From positions 2,480,001 to 2,544,000 of the forward strand of contig NZ_CP107819.1 in NCBI RefSeq assembly GCF_036346295.1: a DNA stretch of 64,000 nucleotides, read 5' to 3'. The DNA comes from Streptomyces sp. NBC_00536 (GTDB lineage: Bacteria > Actinomycetota > Actinomycetes > Streptomycetales > Streptomycetaceae). A program made the position numbers and the translations under genes. Below the pieces are notes generated by a model that was not told the DNA's origin, did no database searches, and worked only from the letters and a program-made list of their open reading frames with translations. Position 1 is the first letter of the stretch. The number at the start of each line of letters is the position of its first letter. Below, one piece after another: positions 42,442-51,014 of the stretch.

Positions 42442-44481
42442 TCAGGCCCGGCTGCGCTCGTCGGCCTTGCGCCCACCGGCCCGCTCCGGAATCCGCGGCC
42501 GGGGAACCGCCAGCCCGGAAACGGGCAGGGCGGCCCCGCCACGCGGCCCGGAGAGCGCGTACACGAGCCCGAACCCGGCACTGACGACGACCGCACCCCC
42601 CACCGCGTCGAGCACCCAGTGGTTGGCCGTCGAGACGATCGCGCACACCGTGATCACCGGGTGCAGCGCCCCGAGCAGCTTCTGCCACCCCTTGGGCGCC
42701 AGGACGACGATCACGATGCCGCACCACAGCGACCAGCCGAAGTGCAGCGAGGGCATCGCCGCGTACTGGTTGGAGATCGCGGTCATGGCGCCGTACTGCG
42801 GGTGCGCCAGGTCCTGTACGCCGTGCACGGTGTCGATGAACCCGAGGTCGGGCATGAGCCGCGGCGGCGCCAGCGGGTAGAGCCAGAATCCGGCGAGCGC
42901 GAGGACGGTCGCCAGGCCCAGCGAGGCGCGGGCCCAGCGGTAGTCGGCGGGACGGCGCCAGTACAGGACGGCCAGGATGGTCAGCGGGACCACGAAGTGG
43001 AAGGAGGTGTAGTAGAAGTTGAAGAACGCCTCCAGCCAGGGGACGCCGACCACGCCGTGGTTCACCGCGTGCTCGATGTCGATGCCCAGGGCCCGCTCGA
43101 TGGAGAGGATCTGCGCGCCGTTGCCCTCGGCGAGCGAGCGGCTGGTGGGCGCGGCGGCGCGGATGTACGAGTACAGCGAATAGCCGACCCGTATCAGCAG
43201 GAGTTCCAGCAGCAGGTTGGGGCGGGCCAGTACGCGCCGCCAGAACGGCAGCAGCGGGATCCGCGACCAGCGGGCGGCGGCCGGGCGGGCGTAGGCGGTC
43301 GGGACGGGCTCGCGCCAGTACGGCGAGGTGCGCGGCAGGAACGGCACCGCGCAGGCGGCGGCGAGGGCCGCCAGCAGCAGCACGTTGTCCCGTACGGGCG
43401 CCAGTACGGCCATGTTCGGCAGCAGCATCGTGCTGGGCAGGGTCATGGCGAGGATCACAGCGACCGGCCACACCGGCCGGTCCGCGGCCCGCTTGCCGAC
43501 CTTGCCCGCCACCGCGAGCAGCACCCACAGCAGCTGGTGGCGCCAGCCGGTCGGCGACACGGCGACGGCCACGCACCCGGTGATGGCGACCGCGAGCAGC
43601 AGCTGGCCGTCGCGGGCGTAGCGGGCGGCGCGGCGCATGCCGAGCCAGGCGATCCCGGCCGCGAGGGCGATGTACAGCAGGACCTCGGCGGGGCCCGAGA
43701 GGCCGAGGCGCAGCAGCGCGCCGTGGACGGACTGGTTGGCGAGGCCGCTGGGGCTGCCGCCGAGGCCCGTACCGGCCAGGTGGTGGATCCAGTACGTCCA
43801 GGAGTCGTGCGGCAGCGCGGCCCAGGTCAGCACCGTGCAGGCGGCGAAGGTGGTCACGGCGGTGCGCGCGGTGGGGCGGCGGCCGGTGAGCCACAGCAGC
43901 GGCGCGAAGAGCAGCAGGGCGGGCTGGAGCGCGGCGGCGAGGCCCATCAGGAAGCCCGCCGGGCGCTCGCCGGGCACCCGGAAGAAGGCCAGCAGCACCA
44001 GCAGCACCGGCAGCACGGCGGTCTGCCCCGGGGAGGCGGCCTCGCGGACGGGCAGCGAGACCATCATCAGGGCGACCAGCACGGGCGCGGCCAGCAGCGC
44101 GGTGCGCCGGGGCACCGGATCCGGCAGGCCCCGCGCGGCCACCAGTCCGATGGCGGCGACGAACAGCAGGGTCACGCAGGTCCAGGCGACCTCCAGCGAC
44201 TGGTCGGCGAGCCCGACCAGCGGCTTGAGGACGAGGCCCGCGAAGGGGGTCCCGGTGAACTGGCCGGCGTCGTAGAGCGAGCCGGGCAGTCCGGGCAGGT
44301 AGAGGCCGGTGAGCCACTCGCCGGGCGGCACGCGCAGCACGGCGGACGCCTGTCTGATGGCCAGGAGGCCCGCCAGAGCCCACAGGAGGAGGCGTGCGGC
44401 GCCAAGCCTGCTGCCGCTGCCACCACCGCCTATGACTCCGGCATGTCCGTTGACACCGCTGTGCTCCGCCGCGTTGGCCAC
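42442..44481 (-). CDS. Bifunctional membrane protein: GT87-like glycosyltransferase fused to PAP2 phosphatase
   Basis: About 679 residues, very hydrophobic. The N-terminal ~400 residues look like a GT87/mannosyltransferase-type GT-C module with many transmembrane helices (EWLTGLYLPGLPGSLYDAGQFTGTPFAGLVLKPL; SPTGWRHQLLWVLLAV). From ~residue 440 an inositol-phosphorylceramide-synthase/PAP2-like domain follows: YYTSFHFVVPLTIL, AMPSLHFGWSLW and NHWVLDAVGGAVVV with the two catalytic His. Such fusions suit polyprenyl-phosphate-sugar or lipoglycan metabolism. GTG 44481 is inferred from GGCGAGGC upstream; the frame remains open into the divergent promoter. Confidence 0.8.
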   Translation of the reverse strand: MANAAEHSGVNGHAGVIGGGGSGSRLGAARLLLWALAGLLAIRQASAVLRVPPGEWLTGLYLPGLPGSLYDAGQFTGTPFAGLVLKPLVGLADQSLEVAWTCVTLLFVAAIGLVAARGLPDPVPRRTALLAAPVLVALMMVSLPVREAASPGQTAVLPVLLVLLAFFRVPGERPAGFLMGLAAALQPALLLFAPLLWLTGRRPTARTAVTTFAACTVLTWAALPHDSWTYWIHHLAGTGLGGSPSGLANQSVHGALLRLGLSGPAEVLLYIALAAGIAWLGMRRAARYARDGQLLLAVAITGCVAVAVSPTGWRHQLLWVLLAVAGKVGKRAADRPVWPVAVILAMTLPSTMLLPNMAVLAPVRDNVLLLAALAAACAVPFLPRTSPYWREPVPTAYARPAAARWSRIPLLPFWRRVLARPNLLLELLLIRVGYSLYSYIRAAAPTSRSLAEGNGAQILSIERALGIDIEHAVNHGVVGVPWLEAFFNFYYTSFHFVVPLTILAVLYWRRPADYRWARASLGLATVLALAGFWLYPLAPPRLMPDLGFIDTVHGVQDLAHPQYGAMTAISNQYAAMPSLHFGWSLWCGIVIVVLAPKGWQKLLGALHPVITVCAIVSTANHWVLDAVGGAVVVSAGFGLVYALSGPRGGAALPVSGLAVPRPRIPERAGGRKADERSRA

Positions 44482-44590
44482 GCCTCGCCGGCCTCCCGCC
44501 TTTGTTGACTGCAACCGTGACTTCGCCTGGCTGCCGCGATGAATTACCCGGGACGACGATATCCCGCATGGGATACCTAGGATGGCGGGC

Positions 44591-44950
44591 ATGAGCATCG
44601 TGAAGATCAACGCACTGTCCGTGCCCGCTGAGCAGCGGGAGGTCTTGGAGCGGCGGTTCGCCTCGCGGGCGGGCTCCGTGGAGAACTCGGACGGGTTCGA
44701 GTGGTTCGAACTGCTGCGTCCCGTCGAGGGGACCGATCAGTACTTGGTGTACACCAGGTGGCGTTCGGAGGCCGATTTCCAGGCGTGGATGGACGGGCCC
44801 ATGAAGGCGGCACACCAAGGCCCCCAGGGCGGCGGGCAGGGCGCTGGGGGCGGCGGCGAGGGCGGCGGGGAGCGGCCGAAGCCGGCGGCTACGGCGTCCC
44901 AGGTGTGGTCCTTCGAGGTCGTGCAGCAGGCGGCGCCGAAGCAGGGCTGA
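44591..44950 (+). CDS. MhuD-like haem-degrading monooxygenase (ABM fold)
   Basis: 119 residues. The start MSIVKINALSVP and VENSDGFEWFELLRPVEGTDQYLVYTRWRSEADFQAWMDGP match the mycobacterial MhuD (Rv3592) pattern with the conserved Asn and Trp; the haem-ligand His region (KAAHQG) follows. A Gly-rich insertion (QGGGQGAGGGGEGGGE) separates this from the C-terminal strand VWSFEVV, and is not expected in MhuD. ATG 44591 has AGGATGG upstream. It is divergent from the GT87-PAP2 gene. Confidence 0.85.
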   Translation: MSIVKINALSVPAEQREVLERRFASRAGSVENSDGFEWFELLRPVEGTDQYLVYTRWRSEADFQAWMDGPMKAAHQGPQGGGQGAGGGGEGGGERPKPAATASQVWSFEVVQQAAPKQG

Positions 44951-44969
44951 CGCTTACTCGGTGGGGCGC

Positions 44970-45365
44970 TCAGCTCCAGAAGGCGTCGGACTCGTCGATG
45001 TCCGCCACGCACTCGTCGATGTCGGTGATCTTGTTGCCGATGAGGGTGAAGAAGAGCCCTCCGTGCATCTCGATCCCGCGGTCGCCGCGGTCGGCGCGCA
45101 CCTGGTGGACCGAAATCACGTGCCCCCGGCCGTCGGCGAGCACCGTCTCCAGGTCCACCCGCAGGGTGCCCTTCGTCTCGGTGCCGAGGGTCCGGTAGTA
45201 GTCGAGGACGGCTTCCCGGCCCTTGTGGTGTCCGGACAGCGGGCTCTTGCCGGGGACGTGGTGGATGACGTCGGCCGTCATCAAGGTGGCCATCGTCTCC
45301 AGGTCACCCGCGCTGAAGGCCTGGTAGCCGCGGCGGATCACGGCGACGTCGGGGTGCTCCGACAT
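44970..45365 (-). CDS. SnoaL-like/NTF2-fold protein
   Basis: About 131 residues: VAVIRRGYQAFSAGDLETMATLMTADVIHHVPGKSPLSGHHKGREAVLDYYRTL is a textbook SnoaL/ketosteroid-isomerase-like start, and VISVHQVRADRG...HGGLFFTLIGNKITDIDEC gives the following strands. ATG 45365 is chosen for its spacing to AAGGG; a GTG three codons earlier is possible. It is convergent with the MhuD-like gene. No substrate is evident. Confidence 0.85.
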   Translation of the reverse strand: MSEHPDVAVIRRGYQAFSAGDLETMATLMTADVIHHVPGKSPLSGHHKGREAVLDYYRTLGTETKGTLRVDLETVLADGRGHVISVHQVRADRGDRGIEMHGGLFFTLIGNKITDIDECVADIDESDAFWS

Positions 45366-45481
45366 GGCGTTCACACCCTTCGTTGGTGGGAGAGGAGGGG
45401 GAAATGCCCTTTTTCATATCATCGGCCCGAGGCTGTGGATATTCCAGGCGAAGGGGCGGGCCCAGCCTCCAGAATGGCGCC

Positions 45482-45991
45482 ATGAACGGCACGAAGAGCG
45501 CGGGCGTGGACGGTTGGTCGGTGGGTCCGGAGCGGTACACGGACCCCGACTCGGTCGTCCTGCGCCGCGCGTACTACGCGGAACTCGCCGGGCGGTACTA
45601 CCACCGCACGATGACGGAAGCCGAGATCGACGAGGCCCTGATCGCGGACTTCCCGGACGACGACCTCGTCCTGCCCACGGGAGAGTTCCTGGTCGGCCGA
45701 CTGGACGGCGAGCCGCTGGCCTGCGGCGGCATACGCCTGCTGGACCCGGAGACCGCCGAGCTGACCCGGGTGTACGTCGACCCCCGCACCCGCGGCACGG
45801 GCGGCGGCGCGGCGGTCCTCGCGGCGCTGGAGGCGGTGGCCTGGTCCCTGGGCGCGCGACGGGTGCTCCTGGACACCCGCTCCGACCTGGTGGAGGCCCG
45901 AGCGCTGTATGCGAAGCACGGGTACGACGAGATACCCGCGTACAACGACAGCGAGTACGCCGAGCACTGGTTCGCCAAGCGCCGCCCCTGA
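45482..45991 (+). CDS. GNAT family N-acetyltransferase
   Basis: 169 residues. The acetyl-CoA loop region is AELTRVYVDPRTRGTGGGAAVLAALE, followed by GARRVLLDTRSDLVEARALYAKHGYDEIPAYN, the usual GNAT motif A and B arrangement. ATG 45482 is the first Met that precedes the domain closely. Gly-rich GTGGGA replaces the common QGIG. Substrate unknown. Confidence 0.87.
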   Translation: MNGTKSAGVDGWSVGPERYTDPDSVVLRRAYYAELAGRYYHRTMTEAEIDEALIADFPDDDLVLPTGEFLVGRLDGEPLACGGIRLLDPETAELTRVYVDPRTRGTGGGAAVLAALEAVAWSLGARRVLLDTRSDLVEARALYAKHGYDEIPAYNDSEYAEHWFAKRRP

Positions 45992-46067
45992 CGAAGCGGC
46001 GCGGTGGGGGCAAGGGGCGGCGGGAAAGGGCGGGGCGGGGGGCTCGCGGTCAGGCGGGCTCGGCGGG

Positions 46068-48119
46068 TCAGCGGGCCTCGTGGTCGCGGCGCGGGAGGGT
46101 GTCGTAGGGCTCCTCCGCGTCGGATCCGCACAGCTCGGCGTTGATCTCGCCGACGAGTTTGATCAGGTCGGTGGGCCGGTCGGGGCCCCACCAGTCACCG
46201 AGCAGTTCGGCGAGCGATTCCTGCCGCGCGTCCGCCAGCTTTACGGCCGCCGCGCGCCCCGGCTCGGTCAGGACCAGCGGGATCCCGTCCCGGACGGCGA
46301 GTCCGCGCTCTTCGACCTGGCGGGCGGCTTCGGTGATCGCCTTGATCGGCACGCTGGTGCGTTCCGCGAGCATCGCGGGTTCGACCGAGCCGTACTTCTT
46401 CATCCGCAGCAGCAGCCAGCTGGCGGCGGGGAGCAGGTCGAAGCCCGCCTTCTCGGTGATGTTCTCGTAGACGTGCCGGCGGCCCTCCCGGGTGCCGAGG
46501 ACCGACAGCGCCCGGGCGACCTCGTCGTGTGAGGAGCGCTCGACCGGGTTGGAGGCGAGGGTCTCCGTCACATCGGGGGCGGTCACCGAGCCGCGCAGCT
46601 TGTCCTCCTTCAGGAACCAGGCGACGAGGAAGGCCAGCAGGACTACGGGGACGGCGTAGAGGAAGACGTCGGTGATGGAGGTCGCGTAGGCGTCCAGGAC
46701 CCGGGGGCGCAGTGCCGGGGGCAGGGCCCCGATCGCCCGGGGGTCGGCCTTGAGCGCGGCCGCCGTCCCGGGCGGCAGCCGGACGCCGGTGAGGGCGGAG
46801 ACGAGCTTCTCGTCGAGCCGGTTGGTGAAGACCGTGCCGAAGATGGCCACGCCGAAGGAGGCTCCGATGGAGCGGAAGAAGGTCGCGCCGGAGGTGGCGA
46901 CGCCGAGGTCGGCGTAACTGACCGAGTTCTGCACTGCCAGCACCAGTACCTGCATGACCAGGCCGAGCCCGACGCCGAAGACGAAGAAGTACGCGCTCAT
47001 CTCCCAGGTGGAGCTGGTGCGGTGCAGCTGGTGCAGGAGGAGCAGGCCGATGGCGGTGATCGCGGTGCCGGCGATGGGGAAGACCTTCCACCGTCCGGTC
47101 CGGCTGACGATCTGGCCCGAGACGGTGGAGGAGATCAGCAGGCCGAGCACCATGGGCAGCATGTGGACGCCGGACATGGTGGGCGAGACGCCCTGGACGA
47201 CCTGGAGGAAGGTCGGCAGGTAGACCATCGCGCCGAACATCGCGAAGCCGACGATGAAGCTGATCAGCGAGCAGAGCGTGAAGGTCCGGATCCGGAAGAG
47301 CCCCAGCGGCAGCACGGGTTCGGCGGCGCGGCGCTCGACGAGCAGGAACGCGGCGAGCAGCACCACGCCGACCACGGCGAGGCCGATGATCCGCGCCGAG
47401 CTCCAGCCCCAGGTGCCGCCGAAGGAGGCGACCAGCACCAGGCAGGTGGCGACGGAGGCGATCAGGAAGGTGCCGAGGTAGTCGATCGTGTGCCGGGAGG
47501 AGCGCTTGGGGATGTGCAGGACCGCCGCGATCACGGCCAGGGCGACGAGGCCGATGGGGAGGTTGATGTAGAAGACCCACCGCCAGGACAGGTGGTCCAC
47601 GAACAGTCCGCCCAGCAGCGGGCCGAGCACGCTGGTCGCGCCGAAGACGGCCCCGAAGAGTCCCTGGTACTTGCCGCGTTCGCGGGGCGGGACGATGTCG
47701 CCGACGATCGCCATCGACAGCACCATCAGGCCGCCGCCGCCGAGTCCCTGGAGTGCGCGGAAGCCGATGAGCTGCGGCATGTTCTGGGCCAGCCCGCAGA
47801 GCGCGGATCCGATCAGGAACAGGACGATGGCCGCCTGGAAGAGCTTCTTGCGCCCGTACTGGTCGCCGAGCTTGCCCCACAGGGGCGTGGCGGCGGTGGA
47901 GGCGAGCATGTAGGCGGTGACGACCCAGGACAGGTGCTCCATCCCGCCGAGGTCGCTGACGATCGTCGGCAGGGCGGTGGAGACGATGGTCTGGTCGAGC
48001 GAGGCGATCAGCAGGCCGAGCAGCAGCGCGCCGATGGAGACGAGGACTTCGCGGGAGGCGTGTTCGTCGCCCGGGCCGCGCGCGGGATCCACAGCCGATG
48101 CGGTCACTTCCTGGGCCAT
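46068..48119 (-). CDS. DHA2-type MFS drug exporter with C-terminal winged-helix (MarR-like) domain
   Basis: 683 residues. Residues ~20-540 are a 14-helix EmrB/QacA-type exporter: [19 protein letters not shown], motif [14 protein letters not shown], motif [26 protein letters not shown]. The last ~140 residues are soluble: [49 protein letters not shown] and [15 protein letters not shown], the layout of a MarR-type winged helix. Start ATG 48119 is supported by GAGGAGGAG; an upstream Met at 48158 is less likely. It is divergent from a HAD hydrolase. Confidence 0.9.
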   Translation of the reverse strand: MAQEVTASAVDPARGPGDEHASREVLVSIGALLLGLLIASLDQTIVSTALPTIVSDLGGMEHLSWVVTAYMLASTAATPLWGKLGDQYGRKKLFQAAIVLFLIGSALCGLAQNMPQLIGFRALQGLGGGGLMVLSMAIVGDIVPPRERGKYQGLFGAVFGATSVLGPLLGGLFVDHLSWRWVFYINLPIGLVALAVIAAVLHIPKRSSRHTIDYLGTFLIASVATCLVLVASFGGTWGWSSARIIGLAVVGVVLLAAFLLVERRAAEPVLPLGLFRIRTFTLCSLISFIVGFAMFGAMVYLPTFLQVVQGVSPTMSGVHMLPMVLGLLISSTVSGQIVSRTGRWKVFPIAGTAITAIGLLLLHQLHRTSSTWEMSAYFFVFGVGLGLVMQVLVLAVQNSVSYADLGVATSGATFFRSIGASFGVAIFGTVFTNRLDEKLVSALTGVRLPPGTAAALKADPRAIGALPPALRPRVLDAYATSITDVFLYAVPVVLLAFLVAWFLKEDKLRGSVTAPDVTETLASNPVERSSHDEVARALSVLGTREGRRHVYENITEKAGFDLLPAASWLLLRMKKYGSVEPAMLAERTSVPIKAITEAARQVEERGLAVRDGIPLVLTEPGRAAAVKLADARQESLAELLGDWWGPDRPTDLIKLVGEINAELCGSDAEEPYDTLPRRDHEAR

Positions 48120-48242
48120 CGGCTCCTCCTCGGGGACCGGGCGGTAGGACATCTCCATCCTGAGCGGTGTGTCCCGTTACGGCCTGTCGGGAGACCTTGG
48201 TCACTGAACTGGCCCAACCCCCGAAACATTTTGTATCCTGGC

Positions 48243-48297
48243 GAAACAAAGTGGCTCCGCCTGCATACCCTGACCGGTGGGCGGAGCCACTTGTTTC
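48243..48297 (+). promoter_or_regulatory. Long near-perfect hairpin in the leader of the HAD gene
   Basis: GAAACAAAGTGGCTCCGCC and GGCGGAGCCACTTGTTTC are complementary except for one bulged base, with a 17-nt loop, ending 36 bp before the HAD start. A -10-like TATCCT lies just upstream at about 48234. It could be an attenuator, an RNA-stability element, or a terminator of an upstream short transcript. Confidence 0.6.
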
Positions 48298-48333
48298 ATT
48301 TCCCCCCGCCGCGCCCTTGTCTGGAGACCCCTG

Positions 48334-49035
48334 ATGCCGGCCAGCACCACCGCCGCCACCGCAGCCGCCGCCACCCCCGTCGTCCTCAGCGCCAAGGCGC
48401 TGCTCCTGGACATGGACGGCACCATCGTCAATTCCGACGCGGTGGTCGAGCGCTGCTGGCGCGAGTGGGCGGTGACGCACGGGCTGGATCCGCACGAGGT
48501 CATCAAGGTGGTCCACGGCCGCCAGGGCTACGCCACGATGGCGATCCTGCTCCCGGAGCGTCCGATGGCGGAGAACCACGCCGAGAACGCCGTGATGCTG
48601 GCCCGGGAGACCGCCGACACCGACGGTGTGGTCCCGGTCGGTGGCGCCGAGGCCTTCATGGCCGCCATCGCGGCCCTCCCGCACGCCCTGGTCACCTCCG
48701 CGGACCTGGCACTGGCCACGGCCCGGATGACCGCGGCCGGCCTCCCGATGCCGCGGGTCCGGGTGACGGCCGAGTCGGTGTCGGCCAGCAAGCCCGACCC
48801 GGAGGGCTTCCTCAAGGGCGCCGCCGCACTGGGCGTGGACCCGGCCGACTGCATCGTCTTCGAGGACTCCGCGGCAGGCATCGCGGCGGGCCTCGCGGCG
48901 GGCATGCGCGTCATCGGCGTGGGCCCCCGCGCCGCCGCCCACGCCCCCACGGCCCATGTCCCGGACCTCACCGCCCTCGACATCACCACCACCCCCACGG
49001 GCACCCTCCACCTCACCCTCTCCCCGACCCGCTGA
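48334..49035 (+). CDS. HAD superfamily sugar-phosphate phosphatase-like hydrolase
   Basis: 233 residues. HAD motif I is LLLDMDGTIVNSD, motif II SADLALA (Thr/Ser after VTSA), motif III Lys in SASKPDPEGF, motif IV VFEDSAAGIAAG. The alpha-helical cap (ERCWREWAVTHGLDPHEVIKVVHGRQ) resembles the GPP/DOG phosphatase-like subgroup. ATG 48334 has GGAG seven bases upstream. It probably dephosphorylates a small sugar phosphate in the cytoplasm. Confidence 0.88.
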   Translation: MPASTTAATAAAATPVVLSAKALLLDMDGTIVNSDAVVERCWREWAVTHGLDPHEVIKVVHGRQGYATMAILLPERPMAENHAENAVMLARETADTDGVVPVGGAEAFMAAIAALPHALVTSADLALATARMTAAGLPMPRVRVTAESVSASKPDPEGFLKGAAALGVDPADCIVFEDSAAGIAAGLAAGMRVIGVGPRAAAHAPTAHVPDLTALDITTTPTGTLHLTLSPTR

Positions 49036-49124
49036 CCGCCCGGCGGCACCGGGCCGGGGCGCGGCCCCAGCCGCACCCCGCCCGCCCGCCGCCGGAACCA
49101 GCCGGATCAGCCGGTCCAGCCGGT

Positions 49125-49706
49125 TCAGCCCGCGATCGCCTCGTACAGCGAGAACACGGCCAGCGCCGCCATCACGCACGCCGCGACCTTCGTGATCAGC
49201 CGCAGCGGGATGTACTTCATCAGCGTGCGCCCGCCCAGGATGCCGATCCCCGCGACCGCCCACAGGGCCAGGACCGCTCCGATGCCGACCGAAAGGGGGT
49301 CGTCGTAGCGGGCCGCGAGGTTGGCGGTCATGATCTGCGTCAGGTCACCGAACTCGGCGACCAGGATCAGCATGAAGCCCGCCCCGGAGACCTTCCAGAA
49401 GGACTGGTCGGCCGGTTCCTTGACCTCCTCGTCCTCCTCGTTCTTCTTCAGGAGCAGCATCGCCGCGCCCGCCAGGAACAGGAGGCCGACGACCGCCTGC
49501 ACGAGGCGGTGCGGCAGCAGGGTCAGGACGCTGGCGGCGGCGATGGCCAGCGCCACGTGCACCGCGAAGGCCGCGGCCACGCCCACGAAGACGTAGGACG
49601 CGCGGTAACGGGTGCCGAGCATCAGCCCGGCGAGGGCCGTCTTGTCGGGGAGTTCGGCGAGGAAGACGACGCCGAACGCGATCGCCAGGATGCTGAAGCT
49701 GATCAC
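49125..49706 (-). CDS. TMEM165/GDT1 (UPF0016) family cation exporter
   Basis: 193 residues in six transmembrane segments. The two family signatures are present: FLAELPDKTALAGLMLG (ExGDKT-like) in the first half and LVAEFGDLTQIMTANLAA in the second. A charged cytosolic loop KKNEEDEEVKEPADQS separates the halves. GDT1 proteins in bacteria (for example MneA) export Mn2+. A yybP-ykoY riboswitch lies upstream, so Mn2+ export is well supported. GTG 49706. Confidence 0.92.
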   Translation of the reverse strand: MISFSILAIAFGVVFLAELPDKTALAGLMLGTRYRASYVFVGVAAAFAVHVALAIAAASVLTLLPHRLVQAVVGLLFLAGAAMLLLKKNEEDEEVKEPADQSFWKVSGAGFMLILVAEFGDLTQIMTANLAARYDDPLSVGIGAVLALWAVAGIGILGGRTLMKYIPLRLITKVAACVMAALAVFSLYEAIAG

Positions 49707-49774
49707 GGGGTGAAACCTCAATCGGTCGGGCAGGACGCCATCGGGACCGAGAGACCAGGGTGTTTCAGGGGTCG

Positions 49775-49925
49775 CTTCGGCACGGCGGCGCCCTGTGTGC
49801 AAACAGGACACTGCGGCCGAAGGTCTCGCTGGCCGACCGCTGACGCGGCCTGCCTCCGGGCGCCGGCTGGAGTGACCCAGCAGTATGTCGACGGTCCGGC
49901 GAAGAGCTACTCCCCTTCTGCTCGA
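49775..49925 (-). ncRNA. yybP-ykoY manganese riboswitch
   Basis: On the minus strand the sequence reads AAGGGGAGTAGCTC (about 49905-49918), then GTCGACATACTG, and further down GCGAGACCTTCGGCCGC (about 49812-49828). These correspond to the conserved AGGGGAGUAGC, GUCAACAUACUG-like and GAGACCUU parts of yybP-ykoY RNAs. It lies 5' of the GDT1-type gene, which it would turn on at high Mn2+. The 515-bp non-coding stretch 49707-50221 holds this plus nothing else recognised. Ends are approximate. Confidence 0.8.
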
Positions 49926-50221
49926 TACAGCGTACGCGACCCCCGGCACCGCCCCAAATAGGCCTTTGGTCCCCCAATCCGGACCCGCGCCCCGGCCCCG
50001 CGCGCACCGCCGCCCCGGGCCCGCGACCGCGACGCGACTGCCCGAACACCACCCGGAACCTCAACTTCCATTTCCACCAAGGCAGTTGCACACCTTGATG
50101 TGACGTGCTCATGTCGCCAGGCTGTCACCTGGCGCCCATCCCCGCGAAACCCGGCGCCGCAACCATGGCCGGGCCCCGCCGGGGCCGCACGGCCCGTCCC
50201 CCCACCTCAAGGGAGCCCTTC

Positions 50222-50866
50222 ATGCCCGCCGTCTACGCGCGTCGCATTGGCATGTTCGCCTCAGCAGTAGCCCTCGCCGCCGTCGCCGCGCTGGTCAACG
50301 CACCGGCCGCCCAGGCCGCCCCGCCCGCGCCGATCAGCGCCGCCGACGCCCGTGCGTACCTGGCCACGGTGACCCCCCAGCCGGAAGGTTCCTCCAGCGG
50401 CTACAGCCGCTCCCTCTTCCCCCACTGGATCACCCAGTCCGGCACGTGCAACACCCGCGAGGTCGTCCTCAAGCGCGACGGCGTGAACGTGACCCAGGAC
50501 TCCTCCTGTGCCGCCGTCAGCGGAAGTTGGTACTCCGAGTACGACGGCGCCACCTGGACCGCCGCTTCCGACCTGGACATCGACCACATGGTGCCGCTCG
50601 CCGAAGCCTGGCGTTCCGGGGCCAGTTCCTGGACCACCGCCAAGCGCCAGCAGTTCGCCAACGACCTGACCCGCCCCCAGCTCATAGCCGTGACCGACAA
50701 CGTCAACCAGGCCAAGGGCGACAAGGACCCGGCCGCGTGGCTGCCGCCGCGCACCGCCTACCGCTGCACCTACGTCCGCATGTGGGTGAACGTGAAGCAG
50801 TACTGGGGCCTGACCATCGACTCCGCCGAGAAGACCGCCCTGACGAACGTCCTCAACGGCTGCTGA
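50222..50866 (+). CDS. Secreted HNH-type nuclease (DUF1524-like)
   Basis: 214 residues. A signal peptide (cut after AAQA, ~residue 31) is followed by a compact domain with TCNTREVVLKRDGVNV, the metal/active-site motif LDIDHMVPLAEAWRSGAS and RPQLIAVTDNVNQAKGDKDPAAWLPP, the pattern of extracellular HNH nucleases in Streptomyces. Six Cys in the mature part suggest disulfides. ATG 50222 follows AAGGGAG. It probably degrades extracellular DNA. Confidence 0.88.
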   Translation: MPAVYARRIGMFASAVALAAVAALVNAPAAQAAPPAPISAADARAYLATVTPQPEGSSSGYSRSLFPHWITQSGTCNTREVVLKRDGVNVTQDSSCAAVSGSWYSEYDGATWTAASDLDIDHMVPLAEAWRSGASSWTTAKRQQFANDLTRPQLIAVTDNVNQAKGDKDPAAWLPPRTAYRCTYVRMWVNVKQYWGLTIDSAEKTALTNVLNGC

Positions 50867-51014
50867 CCCCGGCCGCCGACCCCGGCTGCTGACCCCCCGC
50901 CGGTCTCCCCCGCGCGGGGAATCGATCTCCCCCGCCAGGGGGAGCCACTCACCCCCCTCCACGTCGTACCTTGTGATTCAAGGGGACAAGGAGACGTGGA
51001 GGAGGGGGAGTTGG

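Noticed and set aside
41678-44818. A 1046-codon frame antisense to, and overlapping, several genes
   Set aside because: It is an Arg/Ala/Pro-rich shadow frame of the GT87-PAP2 gene produced by extreme GC bias.
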